A stretch of DNA of 56,475 nucleotides, from the NCBI GenBank assembly GCA_033722555.1, contig JAWVYS010000020.1, positions 1-56,475 of the forward strand, in the 5' to 3' direction. The translations under genes and the position numbers were made by a program. The stretch is from Brumimicrobium sp033722555. GTDB taxonomy: Bacteria; Bacteroidota; Bacteroidia; Flavobacteriales_D; Crocinitomicaceae. The notes under the pieces were generated by a model that made no database searches, was not told where the DNA came from, and saw only the letters and a list, made by a program, of their open reading frames with translations. Shown here piece by piece: positions 8,683 to 16,152 of this stretch; position 1 is the first letter of the stretch, and every line of letters starts with the position of its first letter.

Positions 8683-8902
8683 AAATATTCTTCGCATCAG
8701 AAAGTCGGAGACTTACCGCAAAATCTTTCAAACGAATAGCAATTGGATCTCCAAAGGGGGAAATCGACCGGATTTCAAAACGGGTTCCGGGCACAAGTCC
8801 CATTTCCATTAATCTCTGTGAAACAGCGCTCTGTTCAATACGCGCAATTACACCTCTTTGGCCTTTACGCAGATTAATCAAGCTTCTTTCCTCCGTATTC
8901 AT
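8666..8902 (-). CDS. feoA: FeoA family protein (stand-alone)
   Basis: The 78-residue protein (MNTEERSLINLRKGQRGVIA) has the SH3-like FeoA fold pattern: L..L..GQ.G.I, RLMEMGLVPGTRFEI, PFGDPIAIRLKDFAVSLR. FeoA normally supports ferrous-iron uptake through FeoB; here no feoB lies next to it. The ATG at 8902 is favoured over a GTG at 8935 because homology begins after it and a promoter lies directly upstream. With the -7 element only 4 nt from the ATG, the transcript is probably leaderless. Confidence 0.88.
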   Translation of the reverse strand: MNTEERSLINLRKGQRGVIARIEQSAVSQRLMEMGLVPGTRFEIRSISPFGDPIAIRLKDFAVSLRLSDAKNIFIQER

Positions 8903-8906
8903 GAGA

Positions 8907-8937
8907 CAAATATAAACCGCGGTGCAATAAATCACAA
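8907..8937 (-). promoter_or_regulatory. feoA promoter (TTG-N20-TATATTTG)
   Basis: On the minus strand TTG (8937-8935) is followed after 20 nt by TATATTTG (8914-8907), a full match to the Bacteroidota -33/-7 consensus. Only TCTC separates the -7 box from the feoA ATG, so the start site should fall at or next to the start codon. No Fur-like palindrome was noticed. Confidence 0.65.
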
Positions 8938-8959
8938 TACCCTAAAAAAGGTATTTTTT
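8936..8959 (+). terminator. Weak Rho-independent-like hairpin
   Basis: AATACC (8936-8941) can pair with GGTATT (8950-8955) across an A-rich loop and is followed by a T run to 8959. It could end plus-strand transcripts that leave the lipoprotein gene and pass antisense through feoA. The stem is short and A/T-rich, so the call is tentative. Confidence 0.3.
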
Positions 8960-9036
8960 GAATCTGAATCCGGAAAAATTGATTCAATAACCAACCTCAG
9001 TCAATCTTGGCTCGTTATTTATCTAAACGATACGCC

Positions 9037-9393
9037 ATGAAATCAAACAATATTAAATCTTTAAACTCTGCTGTTTATGTGATGCGTCACTTCGTAGAGT
9101 TGAGTGCTAAATTATTGCCCCATTATGAGCGAATCACACGCAGCGAACCTCACAGTTTGGAAAAACTGGAAGAAAAAAAGAAAATAGAGGCTGTTTTTCA
9201 GATGTATGAGCTTAATCCCAAAACAAGTGAGTTTCTGCTTGGATCAAACATCATCGATCTTATCACAAAAGCCTACGAAAATCTCAAGAATCGTTCCTCG
9301 ATCAACGAGAAAAAAGCGCTCCAATACCTCAATGAATTTAAAAGCGAATATCAGAAATTAAGGAATGACTGGTATATCACTCTGATGAACTGA
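9037..9393 (+). CDS. Hypothetical helical protein
   Basis: A 118-residue soluble, charged protein (MKSNNIKSLNSAVYVMRHF) that looks entirely helical; there is no signal peptide or membrane segment. I do not recognise the family. A TTG at 9007 would extend it by 10 residues, but the ATG at 9037 seems the better start. Neighbours (feoA upstream on the other strand, queE downstream with its own promoter) give no functional hint. Confidence 0.6.
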   Translation: MKSNNIKSLNSAVYVMRHFVELSAKLLPHYERITRSEPHSLEKLEEKKKIEAVFQMYELNPKTSEFLLGSNIIDLITKAYENLKNRSSINEKKALQYLNEFKSEYQKLRNDWYITLMN

Positions 9394-9486
9394 ACATTCT
9401 ATGCGCCGGACATAAAGCTGTAATTCACAGACCGTATCTTTCCACTGATTTATTCTTAAGAATCGCATTTCCTCACTCCTTTTCGC

Positions 9487-9494
9487 TAATTTTG
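9487..9494 (+). promoter_or_regulatory. -7 promoter element for queE
   Basis: TAATTTTG matches TAnnTTTG exactly and lies 5 nt before the queE ATG at 9500. Transcription would start at or very near the start codon, giving a leaderless mRNA. No -33 TTG at normal spacing is visible. Confidence 0.6.
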
Positions 9495-9499
9495 CGGTC

Positions 9500-10123
9500 A
9501 TGGAACTGACCAGAAAAGAGAGACGTGTTACCTGGCCTGTCATGGAGTATTTCTACACCGTTCAGGGTGAAGGATTTTATTCAGGTCGTGCAGCATTTTT
9601 CATTCGGCTCGGAGGTTGTGATGTAGGCTGCGTCTGGTGCGATGTGAAAGAAAGCTGGAATGCTGAGGATCATCCCGAAAAAACGCTTGAAGAACTGATA
9701 GAAGCAGTTGGAAAAACCCCTGCTGAGCTCGTAGTTATTACAGGCGGTGAACCTGCAATGTATGATCTTTCTGAACTCGTTGATGCGCTCAAAAAAGGAG
9801 GTAAGGAGGTAGCAATAGAGACATCCGGTTGCTACGAACTTTCGGGAAATGTCGACTGGTACTGTTTTTCTCCGAAGAAATTTAAAGATCCCGTGGAAGA
9901 AGCTTATGACAAAGCCGATGAACTAAAAATTGTCATTTATCATAAAAGCGATTTTCAATGGGCTGAAGGCCATGCTGCTAAAGTGAATAAGGGAGCAGAA
10001 CTTTTTCTTCAACCCGAATGGTCTAAACAGGCACAGATTTTGCCTCAAATTATTAACTTCGTAAAGGAACATCCGAAATGGAGGATTTCTTTACAGACTC
10101 ATAAATTCATGAATATTCCGTAA
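9500..10123 (+). CDS. queE: 7-carboxy-7-deazaguanine synthase
   Basis: A radical SAM enzyme that contracts 6-carboxytetrahydropterin to 7-carboxy-7-deazaguanine in queuosine synthesis. The N-terminus has the QueE signature YTVQGEGFYSGRAAFFIRL, and the cluster-binding cysteines are in GGCDVGCVWCD (CX3CX2C) near residues 41-48. A glycine-rich VVITGGEPAMY binds SAM. The length (207 aa) is normal. No other queuosine gene is adjacent. It ends 3 bp before the PorE-like gene, so read-through into that gene is likely. Confidence 0.93.
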   Translation: MELTRKERRVTWPVMEYFYTVQGEGFYSGRAAFFIRLGGCDVGCVWCDVKESWNAEDHPEKTLEELIEAVGKTPAELVVITGGEPAMYDLSELVDALKKGGKEVAIETSGCYELSGNVDWYCFSPKKFKDPVEEAYDKADELKIVIYHKSDFQWAEGHAAKVNKGAELFLQPEWSKQAQILPQIINFVKEHPKWRISLQTHKFMNIP

Positions 10124-10126
10124 ATT

Positions 10127-12148
10127 ATGTTGAAACATCTTTTTCTTTTACCCCTTTTAATTCTAACTATATTCTCCGGATGTGCTATTGCACAGTCAGG
10201 CTATTCAACCAGTAACAAGAAAGCAATCAAATTGTATGAAGAAGCCAGACGAGCACCTAGTGAACAAATAAATATTAAAACAGGACAACCGAATTATCAG
10301 GCAGGTATCGATTTACTCGACAAAGCTCTTGAAAAAGATAATAAATTTCTTGAGGCGCATCAGCTGATTGGGGAATTTTACAGACTTCAGGGCAACAGTA
10401 AAAAAGCCGTATACCACTTCAAGGAATCTCTCTCAATAAATCCCAGAGCAAACTTAAACGGTCTGCTTTACTTCGATATTGGAGAATTACAAATGAAAAA
10501 TGGAAATTATGCAGATGCCGTCCAATATTTTGACATCCTGTTGAATGGAAGACACCCTGCCATGTCTGACGAACTTTTATGGGCCGCTGAAAAACTCAAA
10601 GAAAATGCTCTTTTCGCAATGGAATCTATGAAGAATCCTATGAAAATAGATCCTAAAAACATTGGGCCGGGAATTAATACCAAACATCCTGAATACTTTC
10701 CAACGATTACCGTGGATGGGCGAACCTTACTTTTTACCCGACTTGTTCCTACAAACAATCCAACCCTAATAGGACAGGAGGATTTCTTTGTTTCACAACT
10801 AAGCGATAAGAATATTTGGCAAGAGGCAGTACCCATGCCAACCAATATCAACACCTCTAACAACGAGGGCGCGCCTACTCTATCGGCTGACGGAAGAACG
10901 CTCATTTTTGTTGCCTGCGCCGATATTACAGGGTATGATTTTGGTCCGGGAAGGGAAGGAAAAGGACGCTGTGACCTCTTTATTACAAAAAGGCTTGGAA
11001 GCCAGTGGATGAACCCAAGGAACTTACCCGGAGGTGTAAATACTGCACAGTGGGAATCCCAACCATCGCTTTCGGCTGACGGTAAGACACTCTATTTTGT
11101 ACGAAGAGTTGGAAGACAGGGAACAGAAAGAAGCGACATCTTTGTCAGTGTGAAAAATGAGGACGGAACCTGGGGAACGGCGGAACCCATAAAGGGAAAT
11201 ATCAATACCCAATTTATGGAAACTTCCGTTCAGATACATCCTGATGGACAGACTTTATATTTTTCTTCGAACGGACATACCGGTATGGGGGGATATGATA
11301 TTTTCATGTCAAGAAAAGACCCGCTGGGCAACTGGGGTGATCCTATCAATCTTGGCTATCCTATCAACACGGAAAATGATGAGAACTCATTGCTAGTCGG
11401 ACCGGACGGTGAGGTGGCATTCTTTGCTTCTAACCGACCCGGTGGCTTCGGCGATCTCGATATTTATTACTTCGAAATGCCCGAGGAACTTCGTCCTGTC
11501 AAAACTACTTATTTTGAAGGACTCGTTTACGACGGAACAACGCGAAAACCTGTCGGTGGTAAATTTGAGCTTATTGATCTTTCAACGGGCAAACAGGTTA
11601 TACAGTCTGAAGCAGACAAAATCACAGGAGAATTTCTTGTTGCCTTACCTACGGGAAGAAAATATGCTCTCAATGTTTCTTATCCCGGATATGCTTTTTT
11701 CTCCAAAAACTTTGACATGATAGACCAGCCCGAGGAGGCGATTCATATGGATGTCCCTCTTGTGCCGATGGAAAGCGAATCTGCGATTACCCTTGCCAAT
11801 GTTTTCTTCGATGTTGATAAAGCTACGCTGAGAAAAGAGTCTTATGCTGAACTCAATAAACTGGTCGAATTTTTAAATGAAAATAAATCGGTGAAGATAG
11901 AAATTGGTGGACATACCGACACCCGCGGTGATGCAAAAGCGAATCAGATTCTTTCTGAAAACAGAGCAAAAGCCGTGTATGAGTACCTTATCGAAAAAGG
12001 CATCAGGGCTGATCGTCTCACCTACAAAGGATATGGTGAAACGAAACCTATTTACAGCGACGAGGCTATTGAAGCCATGGAAACAGAAGCCGCACGCGAA
12101 AAAGCTCATCAGGCGAACAGAAGAACAGAATATCGTATTGTGAAATGA
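10127..12148 (+). CDS. porE: PorE-like OmpA-family lipoprotein of the type IX secretion machinery
   Basis: The 673-residue protein has a lipoprotein-like signal (LLILTIFSGC, Cys at 19), TPR-type helices (about 30-160), a PD40/WD40-like propeller (about 165-460; repeats such as SADGRTLIFVAC, SADGKTLYFVRR, HPDGQTLYFSSN), a carboxypeptidase-regulatory-like beta domain (about 470-545) and an OmpA C-terminal domain (about 560-673; FFDVDKATLRKESY, GGHTDTRGDAKANQ, LSENRAKAVYEYL). This domain order and length match PorE, which binds peptidoglycan and supports T9SS. The window also encodes T9SS cargo. Assignment by architecture; other OmpA/PD40 paralogs are possible. Confidence 0.8.
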   Translation: MLKHLFLLPLLILTIFSGCAIAQSGYSTSNKKAIKLYEEARRAPSEQINIKTGQPNYQAGIDLLDKALEKDNKFLEAHQLIGEFYRLQGNSKKAVYHFKESLSINPRANLNGLLYFDIGELQMKNGNYADAVQYFDILLNGRHPAMSDELLWAAEKLKENALFAMESMKNPMKIDPKNIGPGINTKHPEYFPTITVDGRTLLFTRLVPTNNPTLIGQEDFFVSQLSDKNIWQEAVPMPTNINTSNNEGAPTLSADGRTLIFVACADITGYDFGPGREGKGRCDLFITKRLGSQWMNPRNLPGGVNTAQWESQPSLSADGKTLYFVRRVGRQGTERSDIFVSVKNEDGTWGTAEPIKGNINTQFMETSVQIHPDGQTLYFSSNGHTGMGGYDIFMSRKDPLGNWGDPINLGYPINTENDENSLLVGPDGEVAFFASNRPGGFGDLDIYYFEMPEELRPVKTTYFEGLVYDGTTRKPVGGKFELIDLSTGKQVIQSEADKITGEFLVALPTGRKYALNVSYPGYAFFSKNFDMIDQPEEAIHMDVPLVPMESESAITLANVFFDVDKATLRKESYAELNKLVEFLNENKSVKIEIGGHTDTRGDAKANQILSENRAKAVYEYLIEKGIRADRLTYKGYGETKPIYSDEAIEAMETEAAREKAHQANRRTEYRIVK

Positions 12149-13098
12149 AACACTTTATAAGGTTAATACGTCCGAATAATCTGCTGATCATAGCGGCCAC
12201 GATGTACAGTCTGGCCTGGTATTTTGATACTATTTTTCTGCAGTCGGGCAAAGATACCTTGATCCAGAGTTTTGATTTTTTTCTCCTTGTCCTTTCAACC
12301 GTATTCATTGCCGCAGCCGGTAATATTATCAACGATTATTTCGATATTAAAGCCGATAGAATAAACAGGCCGGATAAAATAATCATCACCAAACATATCA
12401 AACGCAGATGGGCTATCTTTCTGCATTGGACAATCAATTTCATCGCCTTCGTTATCGCAGGTTATCTTAGTTATCGCAACGAAACATTTTGGTATCTGTT
12501 CATTCATCTTCTCTCAATCAATCTGCTCTGGTATTATTCAATGCAACTGAAGAGAACCCTGGTCACAGGTAACATCATTATCGGCATATTAACAGGTCTG
12601 GTTCCTCTGCTTGTTGGAATTTTCTACAACCAGCACACAGAATATGGTGAACTTATTTTAACCTTCCCATTCGATCTTGCTGAGAACGATCAGTTCCCGG
12701 TGTATGTAAGTGCAGGACTCGGACTTTTCGCTTTTCTACTGAACTGGACAAGAGAAATTATCAAGGACATCGAAGATATCGAAGGAGATAAAATTTTGAA
12801 AGCACGGACAATCCCAATTGTCTGGGGAGTAAAAAAAGCTAAAAACATCGCTGTAATACTCATGATAACTACCGTGGTCTTATCCCTACTTCTCCTTGTT
12901 TTTAGAAACCTGATAGTCGACCTTGCCGCTCTTCTTCCACTTGTTCTCAGCGCTTTTTCGATTCTCGTATCCTTATTTCTACTTATCAGAGCACAGGAGA
13001 AAAAACATTTCCGTGCGAGCCACAGCTGGGTAAAAATCACCATGGTTTTCGGACTGATTTTACCCATTTATTGGGCCATAATGCTGAACTATTTATAG
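12145..13098 (+). CDS. UbiA-family prenyltransferase (geranylgeranylglycerol-phosphate geranylgeranyltransferase-like)
   Basis: The 317-residue protein is an integral membrane protein with about eight or nine helices. The first Asp-rich motif NDYFDIKADRINRPDK is at residues 63-78 and the second, DIEDIEGDKILKARTIPI, near 208-225; both bind the prenyl diphosphate through magnesium. The family attaches prenyl chains to aromatic or glycerol-phosphate acceptors. The closest annotation in Bacteroidota is digeranylgeranylglyceryl-phosphate synthase-like, but the acceptor is unknown. The start overlaps the porE stop (ATGA), and the Maf gene follows after one base. Confidence 0.85.
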   Translation: MKHFIRLIRPNNLLIIAATMYSLAWYFDTIFLQSGKDTLIQSFDFFLLVLSTVFIAAAGNIINDYFDIKADRINRPDKIIITKHIKRRWAIFLHWTINFIAFVIAGYLSYRNETFWYLFIHLLSINLLWYYSMQLKRTLVTGNIIIGILTGLVPLLVGIFYNQHTEYGELILTFPFDLAENDQFPVYVSAGLGLFAFLLNWTREIIKDIEDIEGDKILKARTIPIVWGVKKAKNIAVILMITTVVLSLLLLVFRNLIVDLAALLPLVLSAFSILVSLFLLIRAQEKKHFRASHSWVKITMVFGLILPIYWAIMLNYL

Positions 13099-13099
13099 C

Positions 13100-13672
13100 A
13101 TGTTTAATAAAAAGATCATTTTAGGAACCTCGTCTCCGCGCAGAATTGAATTAATACAAAACCTTGGATTCGATTGTGAAGTGAGAAAGAAAGAGGTAGC
13201 CGAAAATTACCCTGAAACCCTTCCTTCCAAAGAAGTTGCTGAATTTCTTTCCAGACTTAAAGCCGAACCGTTGAAAACCGAAATAAAACCCGGGGAGATA
13301 CTCCTAACCTCCGATACGGTGGTCTTACTAAACAATGAAATTCTGGGAAAACCGACAAATGCTTCCGAAGCCGAAGTTATGCTCAGACGGCTTTCGGACA
13401 ATTTTCACGAGGTAATTACCGGAGTATTTATGTTTAGCACTGACACTGAAATAAGTTTTTCGGTAAGCACGAAGGTGTTTTTTAAAAAACTGACCCCTGA
13501 AGAGATACGCTATTACATCGATACGTATAAACCTTTCGACAAAGCAGGAGCCTACGGTATCCAGGAATGGATTGGTCAGATCGCGGTTCAACGAATAGAA
13601 GGATGTTTCTATAATGTCATGGGACTCCCCGTTAATAAGGTTTGGGAAGTCCTGCATCAAGAATTTCAGTAG
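13100..13672 (+). CDS. maf: Maf-like nucleotide pyrophosphatase
   Basis: The 190-residue protein opens with the Maf signature IILGTSSPRRIELIQNLGFD, followed by LLTSDTVVLLNNEILGKP and DKAGAYGIQEWIG. Maf proteins hydrolyse non-canonical or pyrimidine nucleoside triphosphates to monophosphates. The dTTP/UTP-type is most likely given the KAGAYGIQ segment. It is the last gene of the plus-strand run queE-porE-ubiA-maf and overlaps the convergent nitroreductase gene by 7 bp. Confidence 0.92.
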   Translation: MFNKKIILGTSSPRRIELIQNLGFDCEVRKKEVAENYPETLPSKEVAEFLSRLKAEPLKTEIKPGEILLTSDTVVLLNNEILGKPTNASEAEVMLRRLSDNFHEVITGVFMFSTDTEISFSVSTKVFFKKLTPEEIRYYIDTYKPFDKAGAYGIQEWIGQIAVQRIEGCFYNVMGLPVNKVWEVLHQEFQ

Positions 13673-14349
13673 AAGACTGCAATCTCCTCAAGAGATTTTC
13701 GCTTCAATTCAGGAACATAGGTAGGATCCTGAGGATAGCCTACAGGTAAAAGAAGGAAAGCTCGTTCGTTTTGGGGCCGTTCAAGCAGTTCTGTTAAAAA
13801 GTTCATCGGACTCGGTGTGTGCGTCAAAGTCACTAAACCTGCATTATGAATGGCTGTGATCAGCATACCTGCGGCTATACCAACCGATTCGTTTACATAA
13901 TAATTATTGACCTTATTTCCGTTTTCATCATAATCGTATGCCCTTTTACAAAGAACTATCAGAAATGGAGCATCTTCGAGAAAAGGTTTATGCGCATCAG
14001 TTGCAAGGGGCTTTAGATCCTCTTTCCAGCGTTCGCTCATCCTGCTTTCATAAGATTCTCTTTCTTCGGCCTCGGCAGCTTCTTTGATTTTCTTCTTTAA
14101 TTCCGGATTCGATACTACACAAAAGGTCCAGGGTTGTTTATGCGCTCCTGATGGTGCGGTTGACGCGGTTTTTATTATATTTTCGATGACTTCCTGCGGA
14201 ATTGTTTCCTCTGAGAATGTTCTTACCGAACGTCGTTTATCCATCAAAGAATAAAATTCTTTGCTTCGTTTTATTAATTCTTCAGCACCCGGTTTATTGT
14301 GCTCGTAAAGAATATGCGTATGACCGTTAATGGATTTGGACTGTTTCAT
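13666..14349 (-). CDS. Iodotyrosine-deiodinase-like flavoprotein (nitroreductase fold)
   Basis: The 227-residue FMN protein matches the iodotyrosine deiodinase (IYD) subgroup: RRSVRTFSEETIP (39-51), TAPSGAHKQPWTF (64-76), RMSERWKEDLKPL (103-115), NAGLVTLTHTP (169-179) and LLPVGYP near the end. The three residues that grip the amino acid zwitterion of halotyrosine in characterised IYDs align as E96, Y100 and K121, and the threonine near FMN N5 is in TLTHTP. IYDs reductively remove halogen from iodo- or other halotyrosines. It has no neighbour of related function. Generic nitroreductase activity is the alternative. Confidence 0.82.
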   Translation of the reverse strand: MKQSKSINGHTHILYEHNKPGAEELIKRSKEFYSLMDKRRSVRTFSEETIPQEVIENIIKTASTAPSGAHKQPWTFCVVSNPELKKKIKEAAEAEERESYESRMSERWKEDLKPLATDAHKPFLEDAPFLIVLCKRAYDYDENGNKVNNYYVNESVGIAAGMLITAIHNAGLVTLTHTPSPMNFLTELLERPQNERAFLLLPVGYPQDPTYVPELKRKSLEEIAVFY

Positions 14350-14597
14350 AGTGATTGTTTCGTCCTATAAATATAATCAGGATTGGATATATCACAATGA
14401 TTAGAGATATCTTAATGGGGCAATGCAATGGAATAAGATCGTAATCTGTTCGGTTTATCCCTATCCGAAGAGGCTTAGCTAATAGAATCAAAAGTTTTAC
14501 CCGAGTGAAGTTTCGCATCGGACGAATTCATTGAGGAATTATTTCGCTTCAACAAGGATTCATGAATCCGGTAATAGGCAAAGGCCGTTTCCATAAG

Positions 14598-14786
14598 GTT
14601 TTTATGACCTGAGAACAAAGCATTGCGCATCTTCAGTTGAGCATAGCACCTCTTCAAACGGGCATGGTATATCTGAAATAAGGCATAGCGCTTTGAAAAC
14701 CCGGCATAGCTAATCTCAAACAAGGCATCGTGCGTTGAAAAGAAAGCATTGTGAATCTAAAACAAGGCATCGTGAATCTCAGATCA
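14598..14786. repeat. 21-bp degenerate tandem repeat array
   Basis: Eight copies are exactly 21 bp apart from 14619 to 14786 (starts 14619, 14640, 14661, 14682, 14703, 14724, 14745, 14766); a ninth, weaker copy precedes them at 14598. In the eight clear copies positions 2-5 are always GCAT, position 7 is always G, 8 is a pyrimidine and 12 is T. The rest follows R-GCAT-N-G-Y, then about three free bases and TCTNAAANAA. The surrounding noncoding stretch 14350-14999 otherwise holds a 14-bp palindrome (14556-14569) and the promoter-like site listed below; no gene is seen there. Copies are too similar and contiguous for a CRISPR array (no spacers). Confidence 0.88.
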
Positions 14787-14898
14787 GGTTTGCCGCATGT
14801 TTAAGAAAACCTTTTACACAATAACTTATACATTTTAAATCTCCAGAAGCACCATTCAATAATTCAATACGCTGATTAACAAAGTTTAACCACCAGTT

Positions 14899-14914
14899 TG
14901 GCACGCGGGTTGAA
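14899..14914 (+). promoter_or_regulatory. Sigma-54-like -24/-12 promoter
   Basis: TGGCAC at 14899-14904, five bases, then TTGAA at 14910-14914. The spacing GG-N10-(GC position) is exact, and only the C of the -12 GC is replaced by A. It lies about 85 bp before the orphan gene at 15000 and about 110 bp after the repeat array. A match to RpoN promoters is inferred; one of the four key bases is wrong. Confidence 0.4.
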
Positions 14915-14999
14915 ACGTGTGAAGTGAAATGTTTTTTTATTAACCGACCGCGGCTTTTTTAGCTCGAGACTTAAAAGTTAGGTCATAAACTTAGAAATT

Positions 15000-15725
15000 A
15001 TGGATAATTCAAGGAAGAACAAACGCAACATGTACACAGTTGTGTTGGAAACGTGTAAAGAGAACACTTCGATATGGCAGAATATTCCCGCATTCGTTAG
15101 CGCGGTGAATGATTTGGAAGCAAAATTACAAACCTTTTCAGCAACAGCGGAAGATCGTTTGATGGACACAAAGCACATCACAAAAAAAAAGATCGCATTG
15201 ATCCATGAATTGCACAATAAAGTATACATCATGGTAAAGTTGATAAGAGCTTATGCGGCTTCAACCGGTAACGAATCACTGGCATTTGAGTATTCTCTCA
15301 CGAAGAAAAGTTTACTCGTTGGTGGTGCTAAAGCAACGATAAATCGATTTAACAATGTAGTAAAAAAGGCTAATGAATTAGCTCCAGATTTGGAAGATTT
15401 TGGTTTGACTCAACAATTCCTGCAAGAATTAACTCAAAAAGTGGAAGAAGCAAAAATTGTCATTTGGGAACCGCGACTGAAAATTATACAGCGCAAAGCC
15501 CTAACGAGAAAATTGCATGAATTAACGGATGAACTGGATAACATTGTCTATGTACGATTAACGGGGATGGTGGATTTACTCCACTATGATCATCCGGTGT
15601 TCCATGCAAAATTCATGGATGCCAGAAATATCATTGATCATAAACGTCGAAGAAGCGCCAATACACCAGATACTTCGCCGGATTCTGAATCACCGCCAGC
15701 ATCGGGCATAGATAATTCTACCTAG
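15000..15725 (+). CDS. Orphan helical protein of unknown function
   Basis: The 241-residue protein (MDNSRKNKRNMYTVVLETCK) is predicted by eye to be almost all helix through residue 205, with heptad-like stretches (VVKKANELAPDLEDF, LTRKLHELTDELDNI), then a disordered tail RRRSANTPDTSPDSESPPAS. No signal peptide, membrane segment or catalytic motif is visible. It stands alone between long noncoding stretches: a 21-bp repeat array and sigma-54-like site upstream, the icmF-tail repeat 128 bp downstream. I do not recognise the family. The isolated setting suggests an accessory gene. Confidence 0.7.
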   Translation: MDNSRKNKRNMYTVVLETCKENTSIWQNIPAFVSAVNDLEAKLQTFSATAEDRLMDTKHITKKKIALIHELHNKVYIMVKLIRAYAASTGNESLAFEYSLTKKSLLVGGAKATINRFNNVVKKANELAPDLEDFGLTQQFLQELTQKVEEAKIVIWEPRLKIIQRKALTRKLHELTDELDNIVYVRLTGMVDLLHYDHPVFHAKFMDARNIIDHKRRRSANTPDTSPDSESPPASGIDNST

Positions 15726-15852
15726 GGCTGCTGATAACATGAGAAAGCGGGTTATGAAAGTTCCTGGTGATATAGTTTAATTTAGGAGATAGGATTCAGA
15801 AGGGATTTTTTATTTTGGAAATCCATTTCGTTTGGAGGTTTGGAGGAATTCC

Positions 15853-15963
15853 GTCGGGACACACGGCCGTGCGTCCCGACGTATTTCTCAATAAGATTTT
15901 CCTTTTATTCTTTACGTATTCCTTCTATACTGTCCGCCAACGTCAAACAGCGCTGTGGTAATC
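15853..15963. repeat. 111-bp direct repeat, left copy (palindrome plus icmF 3' end)
   Basis: Aligns without gaps to 21544-21654 with 102 of 111 bases identical. It starts with a 28-bp near-palindrome (15853-15880; arms GTCGGGAC and GTCCCGAC), then an A/T-rich spacer, then the last codons of icmF in minus orientation. Similarity stops sharply on both sides. The noncoding stretch 15726-16152 otherwise contains a possible promoter for the S8 gene: TTG at about 16094 and TAATTTTA about 20 bp further on. Confidence 0.9.
15912..15963 (-). pseudogene. icmF 3'-end fragment
   Basis: Read on the minus strand this codes ITTALFDVGGQYRRNT and a TAA at 15914-15912. The intact icmF ends ITNALFDVGGQYRRNM. 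It is a detached copy of the last 16 codons with five of its six differences clustered in the outer 16 bp. Upstream sequence (from 15964) is unrelated to icmF, so this is not a functional gene end. Confidence 0.85.
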
Positions 15964-16152
15964 CTCTCTACCCACACAATTGTCGGAAAAGGCGTGAACT
16001 TTTGCGATTCTCGGAGTTCCCTGTGCCATGACTTACCATTATTTAAAGAAAATAATAAAACCTCTCTCATTATATGAAAACATTGTAATTCAGTTGTTTG
16101 CATTTATTATGAATAAGAGTTAATTTTAGCGCGATATATTAACTATAACACT

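Noticed and set aside
14556..14569. 14-bp perfect palindrome GGATTCATGAATCC as an operator
   Set aside because: It has no promoter beside it and a single short A/T-rich palindrome in this much sequence could be chance.
14475..14723. An 82-codon minus-strand frame through part of the repeat array
   Set aside because: It covers only part of the array, starts with TTG inside it, has no promoter, and merely reads the 21-bp period as 7-residue units; most likely a by-product of the repeat length.
14598..14786. CRISPR array
   Set aside because: The units follow each other without spacers, are 21 bp in total and differ from each other; no cas gene is present.
15912..16103. A 63-codon minus-strand gene ending ALFDVGGQYRRNT
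   Set aside because: Its end is the duplicated icmF tail and its upstream part is unrelated sequence; it is a chance fusion of a gene fragment with flanking DNA.
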